Positions 43,132 to 52,048 are shown, counted from the stretch's first letter. The stretch is 64,000 nucleotides of DNA from Achromobacter xylosoxidans A8 (GCF_000165835.1 NC_014640.1:1674001-1738000); one strand, 5' to 3'. Notes: generated by a model not told the origin, from the sequence alone. Translations and numbers: made by a program.

Positions 43132-43320
43132 TCAGGCGGCGGAGTGCGCGTTCTTGGCGCTCGTCTTGCCAGCCAGGGCACGGATGCCGTGGGCCAGCTT
43201 ACGCAGGCCGGCGGCCAACGCCCGCATCGGGTGCGGACGGAATTGTTCTTCAATAGCCTGGAGCATCAGTTGGCGCTCGAGTTCGTCGGTCAGGCGGATG
43301 GTGTTGTTCGGGTTGATCAC
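43132..43320 (-). CDS. Small basic protein of unknown function, 62 residues
   Basis: Begins MINPNNTIRLTDELERQLML and ends KTSAKNAHSAA. Two predicted helices: an acidic/amphipathic one (TDELERQLMLQAIEEQF) and a basic amphipathic one (MRALAAGLRKLAHGIRALAG). No known domain recognised. The start is GTG 43320: GGAGG lies 5 bases upstream (43326-43330); a GTG at 43332 lacks a site. Codon use and a perfect ribosome-binding site, own promoter with exact TATAAT, flanking palindromes and tandem terminators argue that it is a real, strongly regulated gene. Could be a small membrane-surface or nucleic-acid-binding protein; that is speculation. Confidence 0.75.
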   Translation of the reverse strand: MINPNNTIRLTDELERQLMLQAIEEQFRPHPMRALAAGLRKLAHGIRALAGKTSAKNAHSAA

Positions 43321-43359
43321 AATAGCCTCCACGGGCTTGCACTGTTTGTTTAGCTACTA

Positions 43360-43401
43360 GGGATAACCCGAATTATAGGGGTTAACCCTGAACTTGTGCA
43401 A
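43360..43401 (-). promoter_or_regulatory. Promoter with twin palindromic operators for the 62-residue gene
   Basis: On the minus strand: -35 TTGCAC (43401-43396), 18-base spacer, perfect -10 TATAAT (43377-43372). GGGTTAACCC (43379-43388) is a perfect palindrome inside the spacer; GGGATAACCC (43360-43369), nearly the same, covers the expected start point. Their centres are 19 bp apart, about two helical turns, on one DNA face: a classic repressor layout. The factor is unknown. Confidence 0.7.
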
Positions 43402-43477
43402 GTGGCCGGTGCGTATTGGCAACACCTTGGTGCGATGATGCTCCCAAACGGGGCGGGGGGACACCATAAGCAAAGAT

Positions 43478-43500
43478 ACGCGCAGCATGTTGCTGCGCGT
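43478..43500. terminator. Hairpin downstream of the RlmL-like gene
   Basis: ACGCGCAGCA (43478-43487) and TGCTGCGCGT (43491-43500) form a perfect 10-bp stem with loop TGT, 72 bases after the RlmL-like stop on the minus strand, followed there by UAUCUUU. Plausible terminator with an imperfect U-tract. The 251-base gap 43321-43571 otherwise contains only the small gene's promoter. Confidence 0.5.
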
Positions 43501-43571
43501 TTACAACGTACTGCCCCAGAGGGAAAAAGGGGCGCGCCGGGGACCGCAGCCGCCCGGGGCGCGAGGCGTCC

Positions 43572-45332
43572 TCAGGCGTCGCGGTAGCCGGCGGCGACTA
43601 GCTCAAAACCGAACAGGCGGCAATCCAGCGAACCGTTGTGCAGCGGCACGCGGCGCTTGGGTTTCAAACGCATCTGGTTGGGCAAGGTCAGGTCGCTGGT
43701 GATGACATGCAACTGCCAGCCGGCGAAATTGCGCTTCAGGCAGGTGGCCCAGTCGCGCCACAGATCCGCGTCCTGTTCCGTCCCCATGCGTTCGCCATAG
43801 GGCGGGTTGGTGACGATCCAGCCATGATCCGCGGGCGCCGTGACATGGCGCGCATCGCCCACCTCGAAGCGGATGGAGTCTTCCGTCAGCCAGGCGCGTT
43901 CGGCGTTGTTGCGGGCGAATTCGATGGCTTGCGGGTCCAGGTCGTAGCCGACCAGCGGCGCGTCCAGCTGCGGCAGGATGCGCGAGCGCGCGTCGTCCTT
44001 CAGGTCGCGCCAGCGGTAGGCGTCGTGCCCGCGCAGGCGCTCGAAGCCGAACGGGCGCGAGATGCCCGGGGGCACGCCCAGCGCGATCCAGGCGGCTTCG
44101 ATCAGGATGGTGCCCGATCCGCAGAACGGATCCAGCAGCGGCGCGGCCGGGTCCCAGCCCGCCAGCGCCAGCATGCCGGCGGCCAGGTTCTCGCGCAGCG
44201 GCGCTTCGCCCTTGTCCAGGCGCCAGCCGCGCTTGAACAGGGATTCGCCCGAGGTATCGAGGTACAGCGTGGCGGTGTGCCCGGTCAGGAACAGGTGCAC
44301 GCGGGCATCCGGACGCACCGTGTCGATGCTGGGGCGTTCGCCTTCCAGTTCGCGCAGGCGGTCGCAGATGCCGTCCTTGGCGCGCAGATTGCAGTACTGC
44401 AGGCTTTGCACCGGGCTCTTGATGGCCGAGGTGTCCACGCGCAGGGTCTGCTCGGCGCCGAACCAGCGTTCCCAGGGGGTGTCGCGGGCCAGGTCCAGGA
44501 TGTCGTCTTCGTGCGAAATCTCGGCATGGGCCACTTGCACCAGGATGCGGGTGGCCAGGCGGGAATACAGGTTGGCGCGTTGCACGCCCGCCCAGTCGGC
44601 GGTGAAGGAACAGCCGGCGCGGCCGGCCTGCGCGTCCTCGAAGCCCAGCGCCTGCATTTCCGCCGTCAGCGCCTCTTCCAGCCCCTGGGGGCAGGGGGCG
44701 AAGATGGGAAACACTTCCGCCTGGCGGGTTTCGCGCGGGCGGCGGCTGCGGGTTTCTACGGCGGGCTCGCGCCTGCTGTGGCCTTGGTCGTAGCCGTCGT
44801 CATGGTCGCGAGCCTCGGCGAAATCCGCTTCCTGGACATGGTCGGGTTCGGCCTGGTATTCCGGGGCGGGGCCGTCGTCTTCGAACGGGTCGTAGAAGCG
44901 TCCCGCCGGCGTGGCCGGCGCGATGTATTGATCGTCCCGCAGGCGCGGCGCGCGCTGCGGGGCGCGGCCGGAGCGGCCGCCAGACTCAGCTTCGCGCCGC
45001 GGGCCATCGTCGCGTTTGCGGTCTGAAGCGGAGCGGCCAGGGGCGGTCCGGTCCGAGGCGTTTCGGCCAGGCGCGGCCCGATCCGACGCGCCGCGGGCGG
45101 GCTGGCCGCGGCCGGCGCCGCGCGGTCCGCGGGCCTCCTCGTCTTTGCGCCGCTGATAGGCGACGGGGTCCTTTTGGCGTTCGATGCTTTCCTTGGTGCG
45201 CTCCTGTTGCGCGACCAGGCGGGCGCGGGCGCCCGTGCGGGTGCGCTTGGGGGCGTCTTCGGCATGGGCGTCGCGCGCCGTTTTCTTGATCGTCAGCGTC
45301 TTGCGCGGACGGTCCTGTTCATCAGAGGACAT
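43572..45332 (-). CDS. RlmL-type 23S rRNA guanine-N2 methyltransferase with long disordered N-terminus
   Basis: 586 residues. The C-terminal ~375 residues are a THUMP domain plus SAM methyltransferase: FPIFAPCPQGLEEALTAEM (start of fold), DPFCGSGTILIEAAW (SAM loop), VGYDLDPQAIEFARNNAE and NPPYGERMG (catalytic NPPY). This is the YcbY/RlmL N-terminal-type enzyme methylating 23S rRNA guanosine (G2445 in E. coli). The first ~205 residues are low-complexity, rich in Arg, Asp, Ala and Pro, with repeated SDRxAPGR units (SDRAAPGRNASDRTAPGR). The frame is continuous and ATG 45332 is the only good start; the extension is unusual and probably binds RNA. Monocistronic, next to hemJ. Confidence 0.85.
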   Translation of the reverse strand: MSSDEQDRPRKTLTIKKTARDAHAEDAPKRTRTGARARLVAQQERTKESIERQKDPVAYQRRKDEEARGPRGAGRGQPARGASDRAAPGRNASDRTAPGRSASDRKRDDGPRREAESGGRSGRAPQRAPRLRDDQYIAPATPAGRFYDPFEDDGPAPEYQAEPDHVQEADFAEARDHDDGYDQGHSRREPAVETRSRRPRETRQAEVFPIFAPCPQGLEEALTAEMQALGFEDAQAGRAGCSFTADWAGVQRANLYSRLATRILVQVAHAEISHEDDILDLARDTPWERWFGAEQTLRVDTSAIKSPVQSLQYCNLRAKDGICDRLRELEGERPSIDTVRPDARVHLFLTGHTATLYLDTSGESLFKRGWRLDKGEAPLRENLAAGMLALAGWDPAAPLLDPFCGSGTILIEAAWIALGVPPGISRPFGFERLRGHDAYRWRDLKDDARSRILPQLDAPLVGYDLDPQAIEFARNNAERAWLTEDSIRFEVGDARHVTAPADHGWIVTNPPYGERMGTEQDADLWRDWATCLKRNFAGWQLHVITSDLTLPNQMRLKPKRRVPLHNGSLDCRLFGFELVAAGYRDA

Positions 45333-45366
45333 ACGAATCCTGGCGAATGTGCAGAGGTAGGGGGTA

Positions 45367-45795
45367 TCAGAAGGGTTTGACGACGACCAGCGCCACCACC
45401 ACCAAGAGCAGCAAGACGGGAACTTCGTTGAACCAGCGATAGAACTTGTGCGAACGGGTGTTTTTGCCCTGTTCGAATTTGCGCAGCATCAGGCCACAGG
45501 CGTGATGGTAGCCGATGACGAGCAGGACGAAAAAGAGCTTGGCGTGCATCCAGCCGTTGCCGGGGCCGACGCCGATGCCATAGCCCAGGTACAGCCACAT
45601 GCCGAACACGACGGCGACCACGGCCAGGATGGTGGTGAAGCGATACAGGCGGCGCGCCATGCCCAGCAGGGTGGTCTGGACCGTGGCGTCCGATTGCTGG
45701 GCCAGGTTCACGAATATGCGCGGCAGGTAGAACAGGCCGGCAAACCAGGAAGCGATGAAGACGATGTGAAAGGTCTTGACCCAAAGCATGGCCAT
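45367..45795 (-). CDS. hemJ: Protoporphyrinogen IX oxidase HemJ
   Basis: 142-residue inner-membrane protein with about four helices, oxidising protoporphyrinogen IX in heme synthesis (EC 1.3.99.-, HemJ type). Family signatures: the N-terminal LWVKTFHIVFIASWFAGLFY with the conserved His10, GWMHAKLFFVLLVIGYHH, and SHKFYRWFNEVP. Length fits. ATG 45795. It follows the prpD gene's 3' side on the same strand (98-base gap with a hairpin) and precedes the RlmL-like gene; neither neighbour suggests a shared operon. Confidence 0.93.
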   Translation of the reverse strand: MAMLWVKTFHIVFIASWFAGLFYLPRIFVNLAQQSDATVQTTLLGMARRLYRFTTILAVVAVVFGMWLYLGYGIGVGPGNGWMHAKLFFVLLVIGYHHACGLMLRKFEQGKNTRSHKFYRWFNEVPVLLLLVVVALVVVKPF

Positions 45796-45858
45796 GGTGC
45801 GATCCAGTCGAGGAAAGCCGCATTGTAAGCTGCGCCACCCTGCGCCCAGGACCTGGGT

Positions 45859-45880
45859 AAAGCCCCGCGGACGGGGCTTT
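45859..45880 (-). terminator. Hairpin after prpD
   Basis: AAAGCCCCG (45859-45867) and CGGGGCTTT (45872-45880) pair around CGGA, starting 14 bases after the prpD stop on the minus strand. Only short U-stretch (UUUACC), so moderate termination is expected. Confidence 0.6.
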
Positions 45881-45893
45881 GCGGGGCGGCGGC

Positions 45894-47345
45894 TCAGATC
45901 ACGTACAGATCGACGTACTCGTGCACCGGCATGGCTTCCAGCCGCTTCTGCTCCAGCGAGGCCTGCAGGATGCGGTCCTGCTGGCGGGCGGGGAACATGC
46001 GCGCCAGGTTGGTGCGGAACTTGGCCTCCAGCAGCGGTATGCCTTCGGCGCGGCGGCGCTTGTGGCCGATGGGATACTCGCAGACGATTTCGTCCAGCCG
46101 GGTGCCGTCCTTGAATTCCACCGTCAGCGCATTGGCGATCGAACGCTTGTCGGGGTCGTGATAGTCGCGGGTGTAGACGGGGTCTTCGACGCAGACGATC
46201 TTGTCGCGCAGCGCGTCGATGCGGGGATCCTGCGCCACCGCGTCCTCGTAGTCGGCTGCGGTCAGGCGGCCGTACAGCGTCGGCACCGCCACCATGTACT
46301 GGATGCAGTGGTCCCGGTCAGCCGGGTTCGCGAGCGGGCCCTTCTTGTCGATGATGCGGATGCAGGCCTCGTGTGTGCGGATCGTGATTTTCGCGATGTC
46401 GTCGGCGCTCTTGCCGGCGGCTTTCAGGCGGCTGTGGAGCTCCATGGCGCATTCGACGGCGGTTTGCGCGTGGAACTCGGCCGGGAACGAGATCTTGAAC
46501 AGCACGTTTTCCATCACGTAGCTGCCATAGGGCCGCTGGAACCTGAACGGCTGGCCCTTGAACAGCACATCGTAAAAGCCCCAGGTCTTGGCCGTGAGCA
46601 CGGACGGGTAGCCCATTTCGCCGGTCTTGGCGATCAGCGCCAGGCGCACGGCGCGGCTGGTGGCGTCGCCTGCGGCCCAGCTCTTCCTGCTGCCGGTGTT
46701 GGGTGCGTGGCGATAGGTGCGCAGGCTTTGGCCGTCGACCCAGGCCAGCGATACCGCGTTGATTACTTCCTCGCGGCTCAGGCCCAGCATCTGCGCCACC
46801 ACGGCGGTGGAGGCCACCTTGACCAGCACCACGTGGTCCAGGCCGACTTTGTTGAAGGAGTTCTCCAGCGCGATGCAGCCCTGGATCTCATGCGCCTTGA
46901 TCATGCCGGTCAGCACGTCGCGCATCAGCAAGGGCGGCTTGCCCGCCGCGACCGCGGTGCGGGACAGCCAGTCGGCGGTGGCCAGGATGCCGCCCAGGTT
47001 GTCGGACGGGTGGCCCCATTCGGCGGCCAGCCAGGTGTCATTGAAGTCCAGCCAGCGGATCATCGTGCCGATGTTGAACGCGGCTTGTACGGGATCGAGC
47101 TGGAATTGGGTGCCAGGCACCTTGGCGCCGTGGGGCACGGTCGTGCCGGGCACGATGGGGCCCAGCAGTTTCTTGCACGCCGGGTACTCCAGCGCTTCCA
47201 GGCCGCAGCCCAGCGTGTCGATCAGGCAGTTGCGTGCCGTCTCGTACGCCAGGCCGCTCTGGATTTCATACTTCAGGACGTAGTCGGCGATGTCGACCAG
47301 GACCTGGTCGGGATCGGGACGGACGTTGGAGAACGGGGCAGACAT
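45894..47345 (-). CDS. prpD: 2-methylcitrate dehydratase
   Basis: 483-residue PrpD of the MmgE/PrpD family, converting 2-methylcitrate to 2-methyl-cis-aconitate in propionate breakdown (EC 4.2.1.79). Signatures: [45 protein letters not shown] and [27 protein letters not shown] (here [19 protein letters not shown]). ATG 47345 has GGAGAGG upstream. It is last in prpB-prpC-prpD. Many betaproteobacteria instead use AcnD with PrpF; neither is present here, so this organism uses the enterobacterial-style cofactor-free route at this locus. Confidence 0.95.
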   Translation of the reverse strand: MSAPFSNVRPDPDQVLVDIADYVLKYEIQSGLAYETARNCLIDTLGCGLEALEYPACKKLLGPIVPGTTVPHGAKVPGTQFQLDPVQAAFNIGTMIRWLDFNDTWLAAEWGHPSDNLGGILATADWLSRTAVAAGKPPLLMRDVLTGMIKAHEIQGCIALENSFNKVGLDHVVLVKVASTAVVAQMLGLSREEVINAVSLAWVDGQSLRTYRHAPNTGSRKSWAAGDATSRAVRLALIAKTGEMGYPSVLTAKTWGFYDVLFKGQPFRFQRPYGSYVMENVLFKISFPAEFHAQTAVECAMELHSRLKAAGKSADDIAKITIRTHEACIRIIDKKGPLANPADRDHCIQYMVAVPTLYGRLTAADYEDAVAQDPRIDALRDKIVCVEDPVYTRDYHDPDKRSIANALTVEFKDGTRLDEIVCEYPIGHKRRRAEGIPLLEAKFRTNLARMFPARQQDRILQASLEQKRLEAMPVHEYVDLYVI

Positions 47346-47408
47346 AGCGGTACCTCTCCATGGAATGAATACAGGTGGCCATGCCGTGCCCTCGTCCGTG
47401 TCCCGGTC

Positions 47409-48602
47409 TTACTTGCGCTTTTCCAGCGGCACGAACTTCTGGTCTTCCGGGCCCACGTAGTTGGCGGTGGGGCGGATGATCTTGTTGTCGACGCGCTGTT
47501 CGATGATGTGGGCCGACCAGCCCGCCGTGCGCGCGATGACGAACAGCGGCGTGAACATGGCGGTCGGGACTCCCATCATGTGATAGCTGACGGCCGAGAA
47601 CCAGTCCAGGTTGGGGAACATCTTCTTGATGTCCCACATGACCGTTTCCAAGCGTTCGGCGATGTCGAACATCTTGGTGCTGCCGGCCTGCTTGGACAGC
47701 TTCTTGGCCACTTCCTTGATGACCTTGTTGCGCGGGTCGGACACGGTGTAGACGGGGTGGCCAAAGCCGATGATAACTTCCTTGGCTTCGACGCGGCGGC
47801 GGATGTCGGCCTCGGCCTCGTCCGGCGTGTCATAGCGCTTCTGCACGTCGAAGGCCACTTCGTTGGCGCCGCCGTGCTTGGGGCCGCGCAGCGCGCCGAT
47901 GGCGCCCGAGATGGCGGAGAACATGTCCGAGCCGGTGCCGGCGATGACGCGGGCGGTGAACGTGGACGCGTTGAATTCATGCTCGGCGTACAGGTTCAGC
48001 GAGATGTGCATGGCCTTGACCCAATCATCACTGGGCTTTTCGCCGTGCAGCAGGTGCAGGAAGTGGCCGCCGATGCTGTCGTCGTCCGTCTGCACGTCGA
48101 TGATGCGGCCGTTGTGGCTGTAGTGGTACCAGTACAGCAGCGCCGAGCCCAGGTTGGCCATCAGGCGGTCGGCGATGTCGCGCGCGCCCGGGGTGTTGTG
48201 GTCGTCTTTTTCAGGCAGCACGCAACCCAGCACCGACACGGCGGTGCGCATCACGTCCATGGGGTGGCTGGCGGCGGGCAGGGCCTCCAGCGCGGCTTGC
48301 AGCTGGGCGGGCAGGCCGCGCAGGCTGCGCAGCTTTTCCTTGTAGGCCTTCAGTTCGGCCTTGTTCGGCAGCTTGCCGTGGACGAGCAAGTGGGCGATTT
48401 CCTCGAATTCGCTGGTGTGGGCGATATCCAGGATGTCGTAGCCGCGGTAGTGCAGGTCGTTGCCGCTGCGGCCAACCGTGCACAGCGCCGTGTTGCCGGC
48501 GACAACGCCAGACAGCGCAACCGATTTCTTGGGCTTGAAGCCGGCTTTTTCTTCCGGCTTGGCGTCCGATTTGGCCACTTGCTTCTTGGGAGCCGTGCTC
48601 AT
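47409..48602 (-). CDS. prpC: 2-methylcitrate synthase
   Basis: 397-residue short (type-I-like) citrate synthase family enzyme making 2-methylcitrate from propionyl-CoA and oxaloacetate (EC 2.3.3.5). Catalytic residues: His in [12 protein letters not shown], His in [15 protein letters not shown], Asp in [14 protein letters not shown]. Full-length citrate synthases have ~430 residues; this one lacks the long N-terminal regulatory domain and starts with a Lys-rich leader ([21 protein letters not shown]). ATG 48602 has a good AGGAG site; a frame to 48653 is rejected. Distinct from gltA at 55776. Confidence 0.95.
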   Translation of the reverse strand: MSTAPKKQVAKSDAKPEEKAGFKPKKSVALSGVVAGNTALCTVGRSGNDLHYRGYDILDIAHTSEFEEIAHLLVHGKLPNKAELKAYKEKLRSLRGLPAQLQAALEALPAASHPMDVMRTAVSVLGCVLPEKDDHNTPGARDIADRLMANLGSALLYWYHYSHNGRIIDVQTDDDSIGGHFLHLLHGEKPSDDWVKAMHISLNLYAEHEFNASTFTARVIAGTGSDMFSAISGAIGALRGPKHGGANEVAFDVQKRYDTPDEAEADIRRRVEAKEVIIGFGHPVYTVSDPRNKVIKEVAKKLSKQAGSTKMFDIAERLETVMWDIKKMFPNLDWFSAVSYHMMGVPTAMFTPLFVIARTAGWSAHIIEQRVDNKIIRPTANYVGPEDQKFVPLEKRK

Positions 48603-48653
48603 GTCTCTACTCCTTCCTTTCGCGATGGTCGTTGCTATGGGGTGGGCATGCAA

Positions 48654-48678
48654 GGCGCCGGGCGGTTGCCGCGGCGCC
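48654..48678 (-). other. Stable hairpin between prpB and prpC
   Basis: GGCGCC (48654-48659) pairs with GGCGCC (48673-48678) and the inner GCGG with CCGC, loop TTG, leaving a two-base bulge. It lies 17 bases after the prpB stop on the minus strand and has no U-tract. Likely an mRNA stability or processing element tuning prpB relative to prpC. Confidence 0.45.
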
Positions 48679-48695
48679 GGAAACCGAGGGCTTGC

Positions 48696-49586
48696 TTACG
48701 CCTTGCCTTTCTGGAAAAGCGCGTCCAACTTGGATTCGAATTCGTGATAGCCGATGCGGTCGTACAGTTCTTCGCGCGTCTGCATCAGATCCACCACGTT
48801 CTTCTGGTGGCCGTCGCGGCGGATGGCGGTGTAGACCGCTTCGGCGGCCTTGTTCATGGCGCGGAAGGCCGACAGCGGGTAGAGCACCATGCCCACGCCC
48901 ACGCTCTTCAGTTCTTCCACCGAGAACAGCGGCGTCTTGCCGAATTCGGTGATGTTGGCCAGCACCGGCACCTTGACTGCCTTGACGAAGCGGTCGTAGG
49001 TGGGCAAGTCGTAGGCGGCTTCGGCGAAGATGGCGTCGGCGCCCGCTTCCACGCAGGCCAGCGCGCGCTCGATGGCGGCGTCCACGCCGTGCGAGGCGAT
49101 CGCGTCGGTGCGGGCGATCAGGTAGAAATCGGTGTCGGTGCGGGCGTCGGTCGCGGCCTTGACGCGGTCGGCCATTTCCTCGGTCGAGACGATTTCCTTG
49201 CCCGGGCGGTGGCCGCAGCGCTTGGCGCCGACCTGGTCTTCGATGTGGCAGGCGGCGGCGCCGAACTTGATCAGGCTCTTGACGCTGCGGGCGATGTTGA
49301 ATGCCGAGGGGCCGAAGCCGGTGTCGATGTCCACCACCAGCGGCACGTCGCAGACGTCGGTGATGCGGCGCACGTCGGTCAGGACGTCGTCCATGGTGTT
49401 GATGCCCAGATCGGGCAGACCCAGCGAGCCAGCCGCGACGCCGCCGCCGGACAGGTAGATCGCGCGGTAGCCGGCGCGCTTGGCCAGCAGTGCATGGTTG
49501 GCGTTGATGGCGCCGATGATCTGCAGCGGGCTTTCTTCGGCGAGTGCGCGGCGGAAGAGGGCGCCGGCGGATTCGGGTCTGGACAT
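48696..49586 (-). CDS. prpB: 2-methylisocitrate lyase
   Basis: 296-residue TIM-barrel lyase of the isocitrate lyase superfamily, splitting 2-methylisocitrate to pyruvate and succinate (EC 4.1.3.30). Catalytic loop [13 protein letters not shown] includes the conserved cysteine; Mg2+ binding at [19 protein letters not shown] and the [25 protein letters not shown]-terminus agree. First gene of prpBCD; ATG 49586. No PrpR regulator is found next to it; the region upstream (49587-49770) carries inverted repeats rather than a gene. Confidence 0.95.
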   Translation of the reverse strand: MSRPESAGALFRRALAEESPLQIIGAINANHALLAKRAGYRAIYLSGGGVAAGSLGLPDLGINTMDDVLTDVRRITDVCDVPLVVDIDTGFGPSAFNIARSVKSLIKFGAAACHIEDQVGAKRCGHRPGKEIVSTEEMADRVKAATDARTDTDFYLIARTDAIASHGVDAAIERALACVEAGADAIFAEAAYDLPTYDRFVKAVKVPVLANITEFGKTPLFSVEELKSVGVGMVLYPLSAFRAMNKAAEAVYTAIRRDGHQKNVVDLMQTREELYDRIGYHEFESKLDALFQKGKA

Positions 49587-49651
49587 GGGTGGTCTCCGTA
49601 ATTTGGACCGGGTGTTTTCAGAATGCCCCGGATGGAAGGACTGGCCGGAAA

Positions 49652-49707
49652 ATAAATCTGTCCCCTTCGCGACATTCCTTTGCGCAGGAGCAAAGGGACA
49701 GGTTTAT
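49652..49707. repeat. Imperfect inverted repeat of REP-like type
   Basis: ATAAATCTGTCCCCTT (49652-49667) faces AAGGGACAGGTTTAT (49693-49707); the arms match at 14 of 15 positions with one extra C, and 25 bases lie between. The motif GGGACAGRTTTAT is of a kind I recall being scattered in many proteobacterial genomes, often with RAYT-type transposons, but the window holds no second copy. Confidence 0.5.
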
Positions 49708-49724
49708 GTTTCGGTCTTGCTTAG

Positions 49725-49754
49725 GAATTGGGCCCGCGCAAACGGGCCCAATTC
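49725..49754. terminator. Long hairpin downstream of mdh
   Basis: GAATTGGGCCCG (49725-49736) and CGGGCCCAATTC (49743-49754) form a perfect 12-bp stem with a 6-base loop, 17 bases beyond the mdh stop on the minus strand. U-run is present only on the plus strand (CTTT), so minus-strand termination may rely on the stem alone. Confidence 0.6.
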
Positions 49755-49770
49755 TTTACTCATGCGCTGC

Positions 49771-50760
49771 TTACTTCAGCAGGTCCTTGACGCCGTCGCG
49801 CTCTTCGAGGAGCTCTTTCAGCGTGAAGTCCAGGCGCTCGCGCGAGAAGGCGTCGATTTCCAGGCCTTCGATGCGCTTGTATTCGCCGTTTTCGGTCGTG
49901 ACCGGCACGCCGTAGATGATGCCTTCCGGGATGCCGTAGGAGCCGTCCGACGGGATGCCCATCGTGACCCACTTGCCGTTGCTGCCCAGGACCCAGTCAC
50001 GGACGTGGTCGATGGCGGCGTTGGCGGCCGAAGCGGCCGAGGACAGGCCGCGGGCTTCGATGATGGCGGCGCCGCGCTTGCCCACGGTGGGGATGAACGT
50101 GTCGCGGTTCCAGGCGTCGTCGTTGATCAGCTTGGACAGCGATTCGCCGCCGACGGTGGCGAAGCGGTAGTCGGGATACATCGTGGGCGAGTGGTTGCCC
50201 CACACGACCAGCTTTTCGATGTCGGCGACGGCCTTGCCCGACTTGGCGGCCAGTTGCGACAGGGCGCGGTTGTGGTCCAGGCGCAGCATGGCGGTGAAGT
50301 TCTTGGCGGGCAGGTCCGGCGCCGACTTCATGGCGATGTAGGCATTGGTGTTGGCCGGGTTGCCCACGACCAGAACCTTGACGTTGCGGCTGGCGACGTC
50401 GTTCAGGGCCTTGCCCTGAGCCGTGAAGATCTGGGCGTTGACCGACAGCAGGTCCTTGCGTTCCATGCCGGGGCCGCGCGGGCGGGCGCCGACCAGCAGG
50501 GCCACGTCGGCGTCCTTGAAGGCGGTGCGCGGGTCGCTGTGGGCGGTGACTTCTTGCAGCAGCGGGAAGGCGCAGTCATCCAGTTCCATGATGACGCCCT
50601 TCAGGGCCTTTTGCGCTTTCTCGTCGGGAATTTCCAGCAGTTGCAGGATGACGGGTTGATCTTTACCCAGCATTTCGCCCGAGGCGATGCGGAATAGCAG
50701 TGCGTAACCGATTTGGCCGGCGGCGCCGGTGACGGCGACACGCAAGGCAGGCTTGGACAT
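49771..50760 (-). CDS. mdh: Malate dehydrogenase
   Basis: 329-residue NAD-dependent enzyme, malate to oxaloacetate (EC 1.1.1.37). N-terminal [20 protein letters not shown] nucleotide site, substrate arginines in [31 protein letters not shown], and the catalytic His in [14 protein letters not shown]. This is the longer LDH-like subtype of plants, beta- and other proteobacteria. Start ATG 50760; a frame to 50802 has no support. Divergent from the GntR regulator and the succinate dehydrogenase operon with 369 bases between. Confidence 0.96.
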   Translation of the reverse strand: MSKPALRVAVTGAAGQIGYALLFRIASGEMLGKDQPVILQLLEIPDEKAQKALKGVIMELDDCAFPLLQEVTAHSDPRTAFKDADVALLVGARPRGPGMERKDLLSVNAQIFTAQGKALNDVASRNVKVLVVGNPANTNAYIAMKSAPDLPAKNFTAMLRLDHNRALSQLAAKSGKAVADIEKLVVWGNHSPTMYPDYRFATVGGESLSKLINDDAWNRDTFIPTVGKRGAAIIEARGLSSAASAANAAIDHVRDWVLGSNGKWVTMGIPSDGSYGIPEGIIYGVPVTTENGEYKRIEGLEIDAFSRERLDFTLKELLEERDGVKDLLK

Positions 50761-51129
50761 GGACGTTCTCCGTAATGGTTTGGCGAGAAAAAATCTCACC
50801 AATCAGTGTAATCGTTGGGCGTGAAAATCAACGCGGGTGCGGCAGCGTGCGCAGCGGCGGGCGCGGAGGTGCGCACGGTGGCTGGCGCAGGGCCTGGGCA
50901 GCGTTGAATCCTAGATCGAATTTACGTGTCCGTCAATTGCTCTTCTATCTTATATAAGACATAAGACGTTGGACAGTGTTGCGGCCGATATGCCACAATA
51001 GAGCGTTTATTCGAATGCGCCGCAGCCCGGTTTCGGCTGCGCGCCTGTATCAAGCCAGAACACTGGCGGCAGCAGCGCATTGCGGATGGGTTCGCTGCCT
51101 TGCGCCGCCCTCCCATTTCCCGGATAAAC
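50761..51129. promoter_or_regulatory. 369-base divergent control region between mdh and the GntR gene
   Basis: No gene is apparent here. The perfect palindrome TCTTATATAAGA lies at 50948-50959, followed by a direct half-site ATAAGAC at 50962-50968. It sits about 170 bases before the regulator start and 188 bases before mdh, in the most AT-rich part of the gap. It is the best candidate operator for the neighbouring GntR/UTRA protein, controlling its own gene and possibly mdh. No sure -35/-10 pairs were found by eye. Confidence 0.55.
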
Positions 51130-51927
51130 ATGACTCAATCGAAAAGATCCATGGCAGAGCCCCGGCCCGAAACCTCCTTACGCATTCGCGCCGCCCGCAC
51201 GGCGGGCGAGGGGGCCGCTTTCAGTCCGCTCTACCGGCAAATCAAGGATCTGCTTGTCCAGAGCCTGGAACGCGGCGAATGGAAGCCCGGCGAGCTCATC
51301 CCCAGCGAAATCGATCTGGCCGCCCGTTTCCAGGTGAGCCAGGGCACGGTGCGCAAGGCGGTCGACGAGCTGGCCGCCGAGCACATGCTGCTGCGGCGCC
51401 AGGGCAAGGGCACTTTTGTCGCCACCCACCACGAAGCGCGCGTGCGCTACCGCTTCCTGCGCCTGGCCGCCGACGAAGGCGAGGCCGGCCGGGCGGAAAG
51501 CCGCATCCTGGAATGCCGGCGCCTGCGGGCGCCCGCCGAGATCGCGCGCGCCCTGGACCTGCGGGCCGGCGAAACCGTCATCATGATCCGCCGCCTGCTG
51601 TCCCTGGGGCAGGCGCCCACCGTGGTGGACGACATCTGGCTGCCTGGTTCCATTTTCCGTGGACTGACCCTGGAACTGCTGAGCGCCAACAAGGCGCCGC
51701 TCTATGGTCTGTTCGAATCCGAGTTCGGCGTGAGCATGGTGCGCGCGGACGAAAAGCTGCGCGCGGTGATTGCGCCGGCCGAGGTCTGTCCGCTGCTTAA
51801 TGTTCCCGCCGGGACGCCGTTGTTGCAGGTGGATAGGGTGTCTTATACGTATGGTGACCGCCCCATGGAAATTCGTCGGGGGTTGTACTTGACCGATCGA
51901 TACCACTACCGCAATAGTCTGAATTGA
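51130..51927 (+). CDS. GntR/UTRA-family regulator, probable TCA-cycle regulator
   Basis: 265 residues: winged helix at about 32-100 (SPLYRQIKDLLVQSLERGEW, GELIPSEIDLAARFQVSQGT, VRKAVDELAAEHMLLRRQGKGTFVA) and a UTRA effector domain to the end (DRVSYTYGDRPMEIRRGLYL signature). UTRA domains bind small carbon compounds. ATG 51130 chosen; an in-frame ATG at 51151 is also possible. The gene sits between divergent mdh and the sdhCDAB operon it precedes by 121 bases. Regulation of succinate dehydrogenase and malate dehydrogenase genes is inferred from position; a SdhR-like role is my suggestion. Confidence 0.85.
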   Translation: MTQSKRSMAEPRPETSLRIRAARTAGEGAAFSPLYRQIKDLLVQSLERGEWKPGELIPSEIDLAARFQVSQGTVRKAVDELAAEHMLLRRQGKGTFVATHHEARVRYRFLRLAADEGEAGRAESRILECRRLRAPAEIARALDLRAGETVIMIRRLLSLGQAPTVVDDIWLPGSIFRGLTLELLSANKAPLYGLFESEFGVSMVRADEKLRAVIAPAEVCPLLNVPAGTPLLQVDRVSYTYGDRPMEIRRGLYLTDRYHYRNSLN

Positions 51928-52048
51928 TGATCTTTTTACCTACGATTTGATACCGACCCTATCTCTGGGCGAAAATACCGTGTTTGCCCGCAAGGGCGAC
52001 GGCATTTCCGCCGTAACGATTCCCTAGTTCCGAAACACCGAGGCCGTC

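Noticed and set aside
45879..49601. A 1240-codon open frame on the plus strand across the prp region
   Set aside because: It is antisense to prpD, prpC and prpB, which are intact, conserved and in normal frames. Long antisense frames are common in GC-rich DNA; its translation is rich in Val, Gly, Arg and His with no domain.
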